A stretch of DNA of 64,000 nucleotides from assembly GCF_004331465.1 (NCBI RefSeq), contig NZ_SJKB01000006.1, forward strand, positions 471,003-535,002, in the 5' to 3' direction. The notes beneath the pieces were generated by a model, which saw only the letters and a program-made list of their open reading frames with translations, was not told where the DNA came from and did no database searches. The translations under genes and the position numbers were made by a program. Positions within the stretch are counted from its first letter, which is position 1. Each line of letters starts with the position of its first letter. This stretch comes from Kribbella pittospori. Lineage in GTDB: Bacteria > Actinomycetota > Actinomycetes > Propionibacteriales > Kribbellaceae. Of the stretch, positions 1-10,389 are shown piece after piece.

Positions 1-96
1 CGGCACGTGCAGCGGCACACCGACGAGACCGGCCGGGAAGCGAGTGCGGTGGAGTTGAAGGGTCTTTACGAGGAGGTTTTCGGGTGCTCGAACTGA
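1..96 (+). CDS. C-terminal end of an unidentified upstream gene (partial)
   Basis: Frame 1 is open from the window edge to a TGA at 94-96 and ends ...YEEVFGCSN. The next gene starts at 84 inside it, which is normal for coupled actinobacterial genes. Only 31 residues are visible, so no family can be assigned. It could also be a chance open frame, although the overlap with a well-supported start favours a real upstream partner of the ABC ATPase. Confidence 0.4.
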   Translation, partial: RHVQRHTDETGREASAVELKGLYEEVFGCSN

Positions 97-851
97 AGGA
101 CGTCGACTTCGTCCGGGACGGCAAGGTGCTGCTCGGCGGAGTGTCCTTGACCGTCGGCGAGGGGGAACGGTGGGCGCTGCTCGGGCCGAACGGTGCGGGC
201 AAGAGCACCTTGCTGAACCTCTGCGGCGCCATCACCCACCCGACCCGAGGCACGGTCGAGATCCTCGGCCGTCGCCTCGGCGCCGTCGACATCCGGACCC
301 TGCGCGAGTCGATCGGGCACGTGAACCCACGTCATCCACTGCGGTCGCCGCTGACGATCCGGCAGGTCGTCCTCACCGGCCTGACCGGGACGATCGAACT
401 GATGCCGCGCTGGGAGCCGACTCCCGATCAGGACGCCCGGGCCGAGGAACTGGTCGAGCTGCTCGGGATCAGTACGCACCTCAACGCGTCCTGGACCAAC
501 CTGTCCCAGGGCGAACGTGGTCGCGCGCTGATCGCCCGTGCGCTGATCTCCGACCCGCGCCTACTTCTCCTCGACGAACCGACGACGGGTCTCGACGTCG
601 CGGCCCGCGAGCAACTCCTCGAAACCGTCGACCAGGTCCACGCCTCACATCCCCACCTGGCGTCGCTCCTCGTCACTCACCACCTCGAGGAACTCCCCAC
701 CTCCACCACCCACGCAGCCCTCCTCCGCGAAGGCCGCATCCTCACCGCCGGCCCCGCCGAAGACGTCCTCACCACTCCCCTGATCACCCGAACCTTCGCC
801 CACCCCATCACCATCCACCGCAGCGAGGGCCGGTGGCGAGCAACCGCCTAG
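84..851 (+). CDS. ABC transporter ATP-binding protein
   Basis: Cytoplasmic ATPase subunit of an ABC system, 255 aa. Walker A GPNGAGKST lies at residues 34-42, the signature LSQGE at about 140-144, Walker B LLLLDEP at 160-166, and a switch histidine in LVTHH near 199. The usual Q-loop glutamine after IGHV is Asn81, which is unusual. The GTG start is set by AGGAGG at 71-76. No permease is adjacent, so the substrate is unknown; single-ATPase proteins of this type resemble the ModF/iron-uptake ATPases. Its 3' end overlaps the convergent DUF1707 gene by 4 bp. Confidence 0.85.
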   Translation: MLELKDVDFVRDGKVLLGGVSLTVGEGERWALLGPNGAGKSTLLNLCGAITHPTRGTVEILGRRLGAVDIRTLRESIGHVNPRHPLRSPLTIRQVVLTGLTGTIELMPRWEPTPDQDARAEELVELLGISTHLNASWTNLSQGERGRALIARALISDPRLLLLDEPTTGLDVAAREQLLETVDQVHASHPHLASLLVTHHLEELPTSTTHAALLREGRILTAGPAEDVLTTPLITRTFAHPITIHRSEGRWRATA

Positions 852-1555
852 CTCAGGCCGAGGCGTTTGCTGAGGCGGGGGCCTCGTTTGATTTTGATTT
901 CGCCGAGGATGGCGGTGCCGCGGATGTGGAAGGTGGTGGGGGTGGCGGCCGGAGTGGCGGGGTCGGCGGCGGAGAGGGCGGACTCCTGTTCGGAGATCGA
1001 GCCGAGGATGGGGTTGCTGTCCAGGTGGACGATCGCGTTGCGCGGGACGCGGATCTTCACGTCGGCCAGGATCGACTTCACCTCGACGAAGACCTCGGCG
1101 TACGGGAGCTGGGCCTCGGTGTAGTCCAGGGTGACGTCGCCGAGGACGGCGTTGATCTCCTGGCGCTGTGGGACCAGCCAATTGCCGGTGCGCTTGGTCT
1201 CCGACATGAAGACGTTGATGACCGGGCCGGCCTCGACCATGGCTCCGCCGTAGTGCGGGCTCACGGCCGGCACCTCCGACGCACCCGGAGCACGCGGGCC
1301 GTTCGGGAGGTCCGCGGTGATCTCGACCAGTTCGCCGTACGTCCTAGAGGCGTACAGCTGCTCCAGCCGCTCCTCGAGTTCGCCGTACGACAGCCGGCCC
1401 TCGCCCGCGGCATCGCGCAGTACGTCGGCGACCTCCTCCCGCTCGAGGTCGGAGACCCGGCGCCGCAGCGCCAGCTCGTCACCCGTCGCCGGCGCGGGCT
1501 GCGCGGGCACCGAGTCCTGCGGTCGGTTGTCCTGGGGAATCTCATCCTGGGCCAC
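848..1555 (-). CDS. DUF1707 domain protein with C-terminal cell-envelope stress-type domain
   Basis: 235 aa. Residues ~28-85 carry the DUF1707 pattern (LRRRVSDLEREEVADVLR, then GRLSYGELEERL and TYGELVEITADLP), a short helical domain abundant in actinobacteria. The C-terminal half (roughly 140-235) is a beta-rich, LiaF/DUF2154-like region. No signal peptide or membrane helix is evident. The GTG start has no Shine-Dalgarno site but has TATCGT exactly six bases upstream, suggesting a leaderless transcript. The role is unknown; related proteins are linked to envelope stress sensing by family association only. Confidence 0.75.
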   Translation of the reverse strand: MAQDEIPQDNRPQDSVPAQPAPATGDELALRRRVSDLEREEVADVLRDAAGEGRLSYGELEERLEQLYASRTYGELVEITADLPNGPRAPGASEVPAVSPHYGGAMVEAGPVINVFMSETKRTGNWLVPQRQEINAVLGDVTLDYTEAQLPYAEVFVEVKSILADVKIRVPRNAIVHLDSNPILGSISEQESALSAADPATPAATPTTFHIRGTAILGEIKIKRGPRLSKRLGLS

Positions 1556-1561
1556 GTCAGC

Positions 1562-1567
1562 ACGATA
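1562..1567 (-). promoter_or_regulatory. Predicted -10 hexamer of a leaderless promoter
   Basis: TATCGT on the minus strand, six bases before the GTG of the DUF1707 gene, with no ribosome binding site between. It matches the TANNNT-N6-start pattern seen at seven other genes in this window. Confidence 0.45.
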
Positions 1568-1682
1568 CGCGCGGGAAGCATCACCCGCCGACGGGAATCA
1601 TCCCCGATTCACCCCTGATCCCGCCCCTGAGCCCGCCGGATAAAGTTGACCCATCCAGACCACATGCCATGGAGGTACGCCG

Positions 1683-3347
<1,665 letters not shown>

Positions 3348-3371
3348 ACCCTGCGGGGTAGGGAGTGGAGC

Positions 3372-3415
3372 ACACCCGCAAGCCGGTTCCTCTGACGGTG
3401 CGGCCTCGTAGCTGA
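3372..3415 (+). pseudogene. Displaced second copy of the fumarase 3' end
   Basis: Codons 3374-3415 read TRKPVPLTVRPRS-stop, the same 13 residues that end the fumarase at 3306-3347, at an offset of 68 bp and in another frame. Seven of the 13 codons differ and every difference is synonymous; a 16-bp run (3304-3319 versus 3372-3387) is identical. Synonymous-only divergence means both tails evolved as protein-coding ends, so this is not a simple recent tandem duplication. It is not translated as part of any recognisable gene. Confidence 0.8.
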
Positions 3416-3468
3416 GTGGTTGACGTCGGCGGGGGATCGCCGGACCCTCGGGAGCGGGGGTGGTTGTG

Positions 3469-3897
3469 ATGGGCCGGCGGATGCTGCGGGTGGGGAATCG
3501 GATCGGGGTGTGGATGTATCGCACGCTCGATGGGCGGTGGGCGAGCGGGAGCAAGGACGTGCACGTCCTGATGCTGACCACGCCCGGCCGGCGGACCGGC
3601 GTACCGCACTCGACCTGCGTGCGCTATCTGGAGGCGCCGGACGGGCTACTGGTGTGGGGAACCGGGTCGGGCTCCCGGCAGGATCCGGACTGGTTCCGCA
3701 ACCTGCGCGCGGTCGAGGTGACCGACGTGCAGATCGGCGCGAAGCACGTCCGGATGTGTCCGCGGGAGTTGACCGGGGTGGAGCGGCAGACCGTGTGGAC
3801 CGACGTCATCCTGCGCAAGGACCCCGGTATCGGCCGCTTCGCGACCAAGGCCAAGCGCACGATTCCGGTCGCCGTACTGGCACCGGAGCAGCGCTGA
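3469..3897 (+). CDS. Nitroreductase/deazaflavin (F420)-dependent oxidoreductase family protein
   Basis: 142 aa beta-barrel protein of the Ddn/F420-dependent reductase family: LMLTTPGRRTGVPHSTCVRYLE, then a GSGSRQDPDWFRNL segment, typical of the F420H2-binding split barrel. These enzymes reduce quinones or nitro compounds. The ATG at 3469 is preferred because GGGGGTGG lies just upstream; an in-frame GTG at 3460 is possible. It ends 2 bp before the convergent small gene. Confidence 0.8.
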   Translation: MGRRMLRVGNRIGVWMYRTLDGRWASGSKDVHVLMLTTPGRRTGVPHSTCVRYLEAPDGLLVWGTGSGSRQDPDWFRNLRAVEVTDVQIGAKHVRMCPRELTGVERQTVWTDVILRKDPGIGRFATKAKRTIPVAVLAPEQR

Positions 3898-3899
3898 CC

Positions 3900-4058
3900 T
3901 CAACTGGCCTGGCTTTCGACCGGCTCGGGGAGCTTGACCAGGACGGCCCTGGCGGCTCGCACGAGGTCAGCTTCGTTGTGGCCGAAGGCCTGGAGGTAGC
4001 ACCCGAGGGCGGATCGCAGTAGTTGCAGCTCCTCGGTTTCCAGCTCGATGGTGTACAT
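3900..4058 (-). CDS. Small hypothetical protein, 52 aa
   Basis: Starts MYTIELETEELQLLRSALG and is predicted helical, with no membrane segment or metal motif. The ATG at 4058 is chosen because residues upstream in the same frame look random; the ribosome binding site is weak. Codon use is coding-like (strong third-position GC). It resembles short conserved actinobacterial proteins of unknown function, but I do not recognise a named family. Confidence 0.55.
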   Translation of the reverse strand: MYTIELETEELQLLRSALGCYLQAFGHNEADLVRAARAVLVKLPEPVESQAS

Positions 4059-4120
4059 GATTCCAAGGTAAGTCCGAACCCGGCAGATGGAACCGCTCGT
4101 GATGCACCCGTTGTCAGCGG

Positions 4121-4663
4121 TCAACCGACGGGCCAGCCGGCCTTACCCAGGATCTCGGCCGCGGTCTCCGCCGGGGAGCCGTCGTTGCTGACCGTGAAGT
4201 CCTCGATCGGCTGGTGGGCGGCGGCCTCGGCCAGCGCGGCCTGTAGGTCCCAGTCGGGTCCGCGGGTCGACCGGGTCCGCGCTGCGACCAGGTCCGGCGG
4301 GGTCAGCACCCTGACTACGCGTACGTCGCAGTCGGCCAGCGCCTGCGTGTACGCCGCTTTGAGCTCGGCCGTCTCGACATGCCCACTCACGATCAGAAAG
4401 CGGGCACCCACGTCGCGGTAGGTCGGCCAGACCGCCGCAAGGTTGCGCGCCTTGAGCCGATCATGAAACCGGAGCCCCGAGTCCGGTGCTGCACCTAGTG
4501 CCCCCTCCGCTCCCGGCGGCTTGGGCCCGAACTGACCGACGGCATCCAGGTCGACGACCGCCGTCGGGTGGCCTGCACCGGTGAGGAGGCGGGCGATCGC
4601 CTGAGCGACCGTGGTCTTGCCAACTCCCCCACCGCCGGAGAGCAGCAGCGCCTGCGCGCTCAA
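4121..4663 (-). CDS. P-loop NTPase, nucleoside/adenylate-kinase-like
   Basis: 180 aa. Starts with a beta strand and Walker A (ALLLSGGGGVGKTTVAQAIARLL), followed by VVDLDAVGQFGP and later FLIVSGHVET. This is the layout of small kinases or ATPases that shuttle on nucleotides, but no substrate motif is diagnostic. The TTG start overlaps the stop of the DUF402 gene as TTGA, implying translational coupling. It is the last gene of the fumC - DUF402 - P-loop operon. The lid residues lie in an RTRSTRGPDW segment. Confidence 0.7.
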   Translation of the reverse strand: MSAQALLLSGGGGVGKTTVAQAIARLLTGAGHPTAVVDLDAVGQFGPKPPGAEGALGAAPDSGLRFHDRLKARNLAAVWPTYRDVGARFLIVSGHVETAELKAAYTQALADCDVRVVRVLTPPDLVAARTRSTRGPDWDLQAALAEAAAHQPIEDFTVSNDGSPAETAAEILGKAGWPVG

Positions 4664-5343
4664 CTGTGCAGCTCTTCGGCGATCAGGACCGGCTGATGCG
4701 ACGTCGGCGCCATCGGCAGCCGCCAGTCCGGTGGCGCGCTCCACGTCTGCCAGCCGTCCGAAAACGGCGATGTCCAGTCCTCGATGTCACGAACAGCGGC
4801 ATGAGCATCGGCGACGATGCGCTCAGCCTCCGCCGGCGTGAAGCGCCCCGCAGTGACCGCGCCCTCCAGCTCGTCCTCGTCCTTCCACTCGATCGTGCGG
4901 TCCGGCCGGATCCACAGGTCGAGGACGTGGTCGACAGTGCTGGTCCGACGCCCCGCTGCGTCGCGCACATGCGGGGCCTCGAGGTTCACGTACCAGCCGC
5001 GGAAGCTGCCGTCCTCGGCCCAGAAATGCCACACCGACCACGGCTTGCCCGGCGGCAACACCTTCAAGATCCCCGTCCCGCGCCAGACGTCGAGCTTCAG
5101 CACCCGGTCCTCGGTGAACATCGCGACCGGACCGGCGTACCTCGTCTCACGTCCGTCCACCAGGACCGGCTTGATCAGCGGTGTCCCTGGGGCGAGCCAG
5201 GCGACCAGGCCGTCCTCGTCGTCACGCACCACGGTCATCGGGCGGACGTTCGGCTTGTCCGCGTGCCGTCCGGTCCCCTCGTACACCCACTCGATCGTGG
5301 TCCCCGGCTGCCAGAAGCGCGCCTCCGCTGCGGCTGCCGTCAC
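4660..5343 (-). CDS. DUF402 domain protein, predicted nucleotide phosphatase
   Basis: 227 aa. DUF402 family members with characterised function hydrolyse nucleoside di/triphosphates. The core beta-barrel strands are visible around WSVWHFWAEDGSFRGWYVNLEAP and DHVLDLWIRPDRTIEWKDEDELE, which carry the conserved tryptophans and the acidic metal ligands. The GTG start overlaps the fumC stop as GTGA. Together with the downstream P-loop gene the operon pairs a fumarase with two predicted nucleotide enzymes; the logic of that pairing is unclear. Confidence 0.75.
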   Translation of the reverse strand: MTAAAAEARFWQPGTTIEWVYEGTGRHADKPNVRPMTVVRDDEDGLVAWLAPGTPLIKPVLVDGRETRYAGPVAMFTEDRVLKLDVWRGTGILKVLPPGKPWSVWHFWAEDGSFRGWYVNLEAPHVRDAAGRRTSTVDHVLDLWIRPDRTIEWKDEDELEGAVTAGRFTPAEAERIVADAHAAVRDIEDWTSPFSDGWQTWSAPPDWRLPMAPTSHQPVLIAEELHS

Positions 5344-6743
5344 GGCTGGGCCGGCCGGGTCATGGACAGTACGTCGAGGGCCGCGTCCAACTGCTCCTCG
5401 GTCAGGTCACCCTTCTCGACGTGACCGTTCTCGATCACGACCTCGCGGATCGTCTTGCCTTGTTTGAGTGCACTCTTCGCCACGGCGGCGGCGTTCTCGT
5501 AGCCGATGTAGCGGTTCAGCGGCGTCACGATCGACGGCGACGACTCGGCCAGCGCACGGGAGTGGTCGACGTTCGCGGTGATGCCGTCGACGCAGCGGTC
5601 GGCCAGCAGGCGGGAACTGTTCGCCAGCAGGGTGATCGATTCGAGCAGGTTGCGCGCGATCACCGGGAGCATCACGTTCAGCTCGAAGTTGCCGCCGGCA
5701 CCGGCCACGGTGATCGTGGCGTCGTTGCCGATCACCTGGGCGGCGACCATCAGCGTCGCCTCGCAGATCACCGGGTTCACCTTGCCCGGCATGATGCTCG
5801 AGCCCGGTTGCAGGTCCGGCAGCGCGATCTCGCCGAGCCCGGCGCGCGGCCCGGATCCCATCCATCGCAGGTCGTTGCAGATCTTGGTCAGGCTCACCGC
5901 GATCGTCTTCAGCTGCCCGGACAACTCGACCAGACCGTCGCGCGCACCCTGCGCCTCGAAGTGGTCGTCGGCCTCGTGCAACTCCAGACCGGTACGCCGG
6001 TTCAGCTCCGTGATCACCTTCGCCGCGAAGCCCGGTGGTGTGTTGATCCCGGTCCCGACCGCCGTGCCGCCCAGCGGGAGCTCGGCGACCCGCGGCAGCG
6101 TCGCACGCACCCGCTCCGCACCGCGCCGAACCTGCTGCGCGTACCCGTTGAACTCCTGCCCGAGCGTCACCGGCGTCGCGTCCATCAGGTGGGTGCGCCC
6201 GGACTTGACCACCTCGGCGAACTCAGATCCCTTACGTGACAGGGATTCCGCCAGGTGCTCGAGTGCCGGCAGCAGCTCCTGGACGACACCCGCGGTGGCG
6301 GCGACGTGGATCGAGGACGGGAACGTGTCGTTGCTCGACTGCGAAGCGTTCACGTGGTCGTTCGGATGTACGTCGGTGCCGAGGGCACGGGTCGCGAGCG
6401 TGGCCAGCACCTCGTTGACGTTCATGTTCGTCGACGTGCCGGAGCCGGTCTGGAACACGTCGATCGGGAACTCCGCGTCGTACTCGCCGCCGGTCACCTG
6501 GTCCGCGGCGGCCACGATCGCGGCCGCCCGCTCGCCGTCCAGCACGCCGAGCTCGGCGTTCACCACCGCGGCCGAGGCCTTGATCTGGGCGAGCGCATGG
6601 ATGAGCGCCGGCGCCAGCGGCCGGCCGGAGATCGGGAAGTTCTCCACCGCACGCTGGGTCTGCGCCCGCCACAACGCGTCCCGAGGCACCTTGACCTCGC
6701 CCATCGTGTCGTGCTCGATCCTGAATTCCGCATTGTCACCCAT
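5340..6743 (-). CDS. fumC: Class II fumarate hydratase
   Basis: 467 aa, standard length. TCA-cycle enzyme converting fumarate and malate, a homotetramer without iron. The aspartase/fumarase signature GSSIMPGKVNPV lies near residues 311-322, with the TGSGTSTNMNVNEV and GRTHLMDATPVTLGQEF segments before it. The start MGDNAEFRIEHDTMG at 6743 is the family N-terminus; the frame is open much further upstream but that extension is not conserved-looking. It is the first gene of the operon with the DUF402 and P-loop genes (4-bp overlaps). Confidence 0.95.
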   Translation of the reverse strand: MGDNAEFRIEHDTMGEVKVPRDALWRAQTQRAVENFPISGRPLAPALIHALAQIKASAAVVNAELGVLDGERAAAIVAAADQVTGGEYDAEFPIDVFQTGSGTSTNMNVNEVLATLATRALGTDVHPNDHVNASQSSNDTFPSSIHVAATAGVVQELLPALEHLAESLSRKGSEFAEVVKSGRTHLMDATPVTLGQEFNGYAQQVRRGAERVRATLPRVAELPLGGTAVGTGINTPPGFAAKVITELNRRTGLELHEADDHFEAQGARDGLVELSGQLKTIAVSLTKICNDLRWMGSGPRAGLGEIALPDLQPGSSIMPGKVNPVICEATLMVAAQVIGNDATITVAGAGGNFELNVMLPVIARNLLESITLLANSSRLLADRCVDGITANVDHSRALAESSPSIVTPLNRYIGYENAAAVAKSALKQGKTIREVVIENGHVEKGDLTEEQLDAALDVLSMTRPAQP

Positions 6744-6787
6744 ACCAGCAGAGTACGTCGCTCCGCGCAGTCGCCGACGACCGATTG

Positions 6788-7444
6788 TCAAACTGTGGAT
6801 AACGAACCCTGGTACACGTAGTACGTCTCGGCCCGCCCTTGCAGCGTCACCGGAACAGGCGACACCGCACACGCCCCAAAGACCGCCCCGACGGCGGTCT
6901 CCAACGCATCCGACGCGGACGACGACCAGACGGTGAGTACGCCGCCAGTCCGCAGCTTCGACCGGCACACAGTCAGGAACGGCGACGCGTAGATGGCCGA
7001 GTTCTCGTTGTAGACAAGGAAGTCCGGGCCGTTGTCCACATCCAGCAGGATCCCGTCGAACGACGCATCGGACGACGCGGCAACAACCGCGCGTACGTCG
7101 CCGACGACCACCGACACCCGCGGATCGTCCAGCACCGACGGCACCAGTCCCGACCGCGTCCACGCCACCAGGTCCGGCTCGATCTCCGCGACCACGACCT
7201 CACCGAGCCGGTCGTCGGTCAGCAACGCACGGACGGTGTAGCCGAGCCCGAGACCACCGACCAGGACGCGATCAGGACGTCGTACCGAGGCCAGGGCGGC
7301 GGACGCGAGCAGCTCCTCGCTGGAGGTCTCACGGTCGTCCATCACGAAGACGCCGTTCACCCGCAGCTCGAGGGCTCCGTCGTCGTCACGCCGCCGCAGG
7401 ACCAGCTCTCCCCGTTCACTGCTCCCCCGCGCGATCTCCGGCAC
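6788..7444 (-). CDS. Spermidine synthase-like methyltransferase-fold protein
   Basis: 218 aa. Rossmann fold with VLVGGLGLGYTVRALL (cofactor loop), VVVAEIEPDLVAW (acidic residue after beta 2) and FDGILLDVDNGPDFLVY (beta 4). This matches the short actinobacterial spermidine-synthase-like proteins, which lack the N-terminal beta domain and whose substrate is unknown. GTG at 7442-7444 is chosen because upstream codons overlap the RibD-type gene; AGGATG precedes it. Confidence 0.75.
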   Translation of the reverse strand: MPEIARGSSERGELVLRRRDDDGALELRVNGVFVMDDRETSSEELLASAALASVRRPDRVLVGGLGLGYTVRALLTDDRLGEVVVAEIEPDLVAWTRSGLVPSVLDDPRVSVVVGDVRAVVAASSDASFDGILLDVDNGPDFLVYNENSAIYASPFLTVCRSKLRTGGVLTVWSSSASDALETAVGAVFGACAVSPVPVTLQGRAETYYVYQGSLSTV

Positions 7445-7463
7445 GCCGACATCCTGCCAGGCC

Positions 7464-8048
7464 TCAGTAGTGCACCTTGAACCGCAGGTGCGTGGCATTG
7501 CCCGACGGTACGACGTCGGTCCGCTCCAGTTGGTACTGCCGGTCGCCCAGGTTCTCGAACAGCGGGGTCCCCGACTGCAGCAGGACCGGCACCAGATGAA
7601 TCTGGATCTCGTCGAGCAGTCCCGCGGCCAGGCACTGCTGAGCCGCGCTCGCACCATGCACGCCGACGACCCCGTCGCCGGCAGCATCCTTCGCCGCCTT
7701 GACCGCCGCCTCGATGCCCTCACTGACGAACGTGAACACCGCTGGCGCTCGCACGGTCTCAGGAGCGGGCGGGTTGTGGGTGAGCACGAAGCACGGCAGC
7801 TGCCCCGCCGGACCGCCGTCGCCCCAGCCGCCGTCGCCCTCGGCCAGGTCGTAGGAACGCCGGCCCATCAGGATCGCTCCGGCCGAGGCGACCATGCCGT
7901 CCAGTACTGCGGTGTCCTCCGGGAACGGCTCCCAGAGCCAGCGGTGCAGGATGTCGCCGCCGACGCCGAGCTGGTGTTCCCTGGTCACGTCCGGGCCGGT
8001 GATGTAGCCGTCCAGCGACATCGAGAGGCCTGAGATGACGAGTGCCAT
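7464..8048 (-). CDS. Dihydrofolate reductase / RibD C-terminal family protein
   Basis: 194 aa. N-terminus MALVISGLSMSLDGYITGPD is typical of the RibD_C/DHFR-like NADPH-binding fold, followed by GAILMGRRSYDLAE and, near the C-terminus, DEIQIHLVPVLLQSGTPLFE. Such stand-alone proteins are common in actinobacteria and their substrates are mostly unknown; this is probably not the folate or riboflavin enzyme itself. GGAG lies 6-9 bases before the ATG. It ends 19 bp before the spermidine synthase-like start, so the two may be co-transcribed. Confidence 0.8.
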   Translation of the reverse strand: MALVISGLSMSLDGYITGPDVTREHQLGVGGDILHRWLWEPFPEDTAVLDGMVASAGAILMGRRSYDLAEGDGGWGDGGPAGQLPCFVLTHNPPAPETVRAPAVFTFVSEGIEAAVKAAKDAAGDGVVGVHGASAAQQCLAAGLLDEIQIHLVPVLLQSGTPLFENLGDRQYQLERTDVVPSGNATHLRFKVHY

Positions 8049-8147
8049 GATGACTCCTTCGAAGAGGTGATTCCTACTCCTCGAAGCTTGCCGGTCGGAC
8101 GCCCGTACGCGCCTCCGCGATCAGCACGGAAACACCACGGAAAGGAC

Positions 8148-8846
8148 TCAGTACCAGCCCTTGGCCTGCGAGTGACCCCAGGCCGAGCACGGCGAGCCGT
8201 ACGCGTCCTCGATGTAGTCCAGGCCCCACTTGATCTGGGTGACCGGGTTGGTCCGCCAGTCCGAGCCGTACGCCGCCATCCGATTGCCGGGCAGCGCCTG
8301 CGGGATGCCGTACGCCGTGGAGGTCGGGTTGTCGGCGTCGACCCGCCAGCGGGACTCCTTGTTCCACAGCTTCTCGAGGCAGCTGAACTGGCTCTCGCCC
8401 CAGCCGTGGTCGGGCAGGAGGTTCATCGCGACCTCCTTGGGCGTGCCCTCGAGCTTCTTCCGCTCGGCGTCGCGGCTGGCCCGCTCCTCGCGCGAGTCGT
8501 TGTCCTTCTCCTGCAGCGCCTTGTACCGCTTCAGGGCCGCGTTCTTGGCCGCGCGGACCGTGGCAGCCTTGTCCTGGGTCGCCTTGCGCTGGGCCTCGAC
8601 GGCCTCGATCTGGTTGCGCAGCCGGATGACCTCCTGGGCCTGCTCCTCAGGGGACAGTCCCTTGGGCGAGGGCGTCTTCACCGCGTGGGCCTTCTCGCTG
8701 TTCAGCACGGCCATCTCGGCCCGGCCGGACACCTGTTCCGAGGCGACGCTGCTCCCGGGGGAGCTGAAGAGGTCGATACCGGCGACAACGGAGACGACGA
8801 CGATTCCAGTCACTGAGAGAACCGCGACGGAGCGCTTCGCTTTCAT
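8148..8846 (-). CDS. Secreted or anchored lysozyme-like (transglycosylase) domain protein
   Basis: 232 aa. Starts MKAKRSVAVLSVTGIVVVSV, a signal peptide or anchor, then a charged coiled coil (about residues 60-125), then a C-terminal lysozyme-like domain with WGESQFSCLEKLWNKESRW and YGIPQALPGNRM, matching the aggregation-promoting-factor/SLT-like fold that cleaves peptidoglycan. The Glu in NKESRW is the likely catalytic acid. GGAAGGA precedes the ATG. Role inferred: cell-wall remodelling outside the membrane. Confidence 0.82.
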   Translation of the reverse strand: MKAKRSVAVLSVTGIVVVSVVAGIDLFSSPGSSVASEQVSGRAEMAVLNSEKAHAVKTPSPKGLSPEEQAQEVIRLRNQIEAVEAQRKATQDKAATVRAAKNAALKRYKALQEKDNDSREERASRDAERKKLEGTPKEVAMNLLPDHGWGESQFSCLEKLWNKESRWRVDADNPTSTAYGIPQALPGNRMAAYGSDWRTNPVTQIKWGLDYIEDAYGSPCSAWGHSQAKGWY

Positions 8847-8938
8847 CTGTCCTTCCGAGAAAACCCGACCCCCGTCGGCTGGCAACAGGAACATACTCTG
8901 GCGTAAACCGACCGTGATCACAAGCAGGTCACAGACAA

Positions 8939-8969
8939 CGGTGCGGCCGCCCAACGGGCGACCGCACCG
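8939..8969. terminator. GC-rich hairpin downstream of phoH
   Basis: Arms 8939-8951 and 8957-8969 pair over 12 of 13 positions with a 5-base loop. It sits about 90 bp after the phoH stop and upstream of the lysozyme-like gene. There is no T tract, as is common in actinobacteria. Confidence 0.55.
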
Positions 8970-9054
8970 TGCACGCGGAAGTCTTACGCGTGCTTTACAG
9001 ACAGAGATTACCTAAAACCAGAAACGCTCCTTACCAAGACCTTCCCCGCCCCGG

Positions 9055-10389
9055 TCACAGCTGCAGATCATCCAGCATCTCGGTGACCAGAGCGGCGATC
9101 GGCGACCGCTCCGAGCGGGTCAGCGTCACGTGTGCGAACAGCGGGTGCCCCTTCAACTGCTCGACCACCGCGACGACACCGTCGTGCCGGCCGACCCGTA
9201 GGTTGTCCCGCTGGGCCACGTCGTGGGTGAGCACCACCCGCGAGTTCGCGCCGACCCGGGAGAGCACCGTCAGCAGCACGTTGCGCTCCAGCGACTGGGC
9301 CTCGTCGACGATCACGAACGCGTCGTGCAGCGAGCGGCCGCGGATGTGGGTCAGCGGCAGCACCTCGAGCATGCCGCGGTCGATCACCTCGTCGATCACG
9401 TCACCGCTGGTCAGCGCGCCGAGCGTGTCGTACACGGCCTGCGCCCACGGCTGCATCTTCTCCGACTCCGAGCCGGGCAGGTAACCGAGCTCCTGGCCGC
9501 CGACCGCGAACAGCGGCCGGAAGACGACCACCTTCTTGTGCTGCCGCCGTTCCATCACCGCCTCGAGGCCGGCGCAGAGTGCGAGCGCGGACTTGCCGGT
9601 GCCGGCCCGGCCGCCGAGCGAGATGATCCCGACGTCGGGGTCCAGCAGCAGGTCGAGCGCGACCCGCTGCTCGGCCGACCGGCCGCGGATCCCGAACGCC
9701 TCCCGGTCACCCCGGACCAGCCGGACCCGCTTGTCCGGCATCACCCTGCCGAGCGCACTGCCCCGCTCGGACAGCAGCACCAACCCGGTGTGGGTCGGGA
9801 ACTCACCGGCCTGCGGCAGCTCCAGTACGCCGTTCTCGTACAGGTCGTCGACCACGTGGGTCTCGACCTCGAGCTCGCTCATCCCGGTCCAGCCGGATTC
9901 CAGCGTCAGCTCGGCCCGGTACTCCTCGGCCATCAGACCGCAGGCCGACGCCTTGACCCGCATCGGCAGGTCCTTCGAGACCAGCGTGACGTCCCTGCCC
10001 TCGGACTTGAAGTTGCAGGCGACGGCCAGGATGCGGCTGTCGTTGTCGCCGAGCCGGAAACCGGCCGGCAGGCTCTCCGGATCGGTGTGGTTCAGTTCGA
10101 CCCGGAGGGTTCCACCCTTCTCCCCCACTGGCAGGGGCGCGTCCAGACGTCCGTACTGGATCCGGAGCTCGTCGAGCAGCCGCAGTGCGGTGCGAGCGAA
10201 GTAGCCGAGTTCCGGGTGATGCCGTTTGGCCTCCAATTCGGTGACGACGACCACCGGGACGACCACCTCGTGCTCGTCGAACCGCAGCATCGCGTGCGGG
10301 TCCGACAGCAGCACCGAGGTGTCCAGCACGAAGGTGCGCTGGGCCGGTATGGATGAGGTACTTGACGCCTTGGCGTGGGTGGCAGCCAT
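9055..10389 (-). CDS. phoH: PIN domain-PhoH fusion ATPase (PhoH2-type)
   Basis: 444 aa. An N-terminal PIN ribonuclease domain (RTFVLDTSVLLSDPHAM, later LGDNDSRILAVACN) is joined to a PhoH P-loop domain with Walker A GGRAGTGKSALAL near residue 265 and Walker B AFVIVDEAQ. Members of this fusion are described as RNA helicase/ribonucleases. The start MAATHAK at 10389 follows AGAGGACG. Monocistronic, with the terminator at 8939-8969. Cytoplasmic. Confidence 0.93.
   Translation of the reverse strand: MAATHAKASSTSSIPAQRTFVLDTSVLLSDPHAMLRFDEHEVVVPVVVVTELEAKRHHPELGYFARTALRLLDELRIQYGRLDAPLPVGEKGGTLRVELNHTDPESLPAGFRLGDNDSRILAVACNFKSEGRDVTLVSKDLPMRVKASACGLMAEEYRAELTLESGWTGMSELEVETHVVDDLYENGVLELPQAGEFPTHTGLVLLSERGSALGRVMPDKRVRLVRGDREAFGIRGRSAEQRVALDLLLDPDVGIISLGGRAGTGKSALALCAGLEAVMERRQHKKVVVFRPLFAVGGQELGYLPGSESEKMQPWAQAVYDTLGALTSGDVIDEVIDRGMLEVLPLTHIRGRSLHDAFVIVDEAQSLERNVLLTVLSRVGANSRVVLTHDVAQRDNLRVGRHDGVVAVVEQLKGHPLFAHVTLTRSERSPIAALVTEMLDDLQL

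Noticed and set aside
6744..7163. 140-residue N-terminal extension of FumC
   Set aside because: Low-complexity Arg/Gly/Val sequence overlapping the spermidine synthase-like gene; class II fumarases start at MGDNAEF.
8847..9054. c-di-AMP (ydaO) riboswitch upstream of the lysozyme-like gene
   Set aside because: Such switches precede cell-wall hydrolase genes in actinobacteria, but the conserved purine-rich elements are not visible here.
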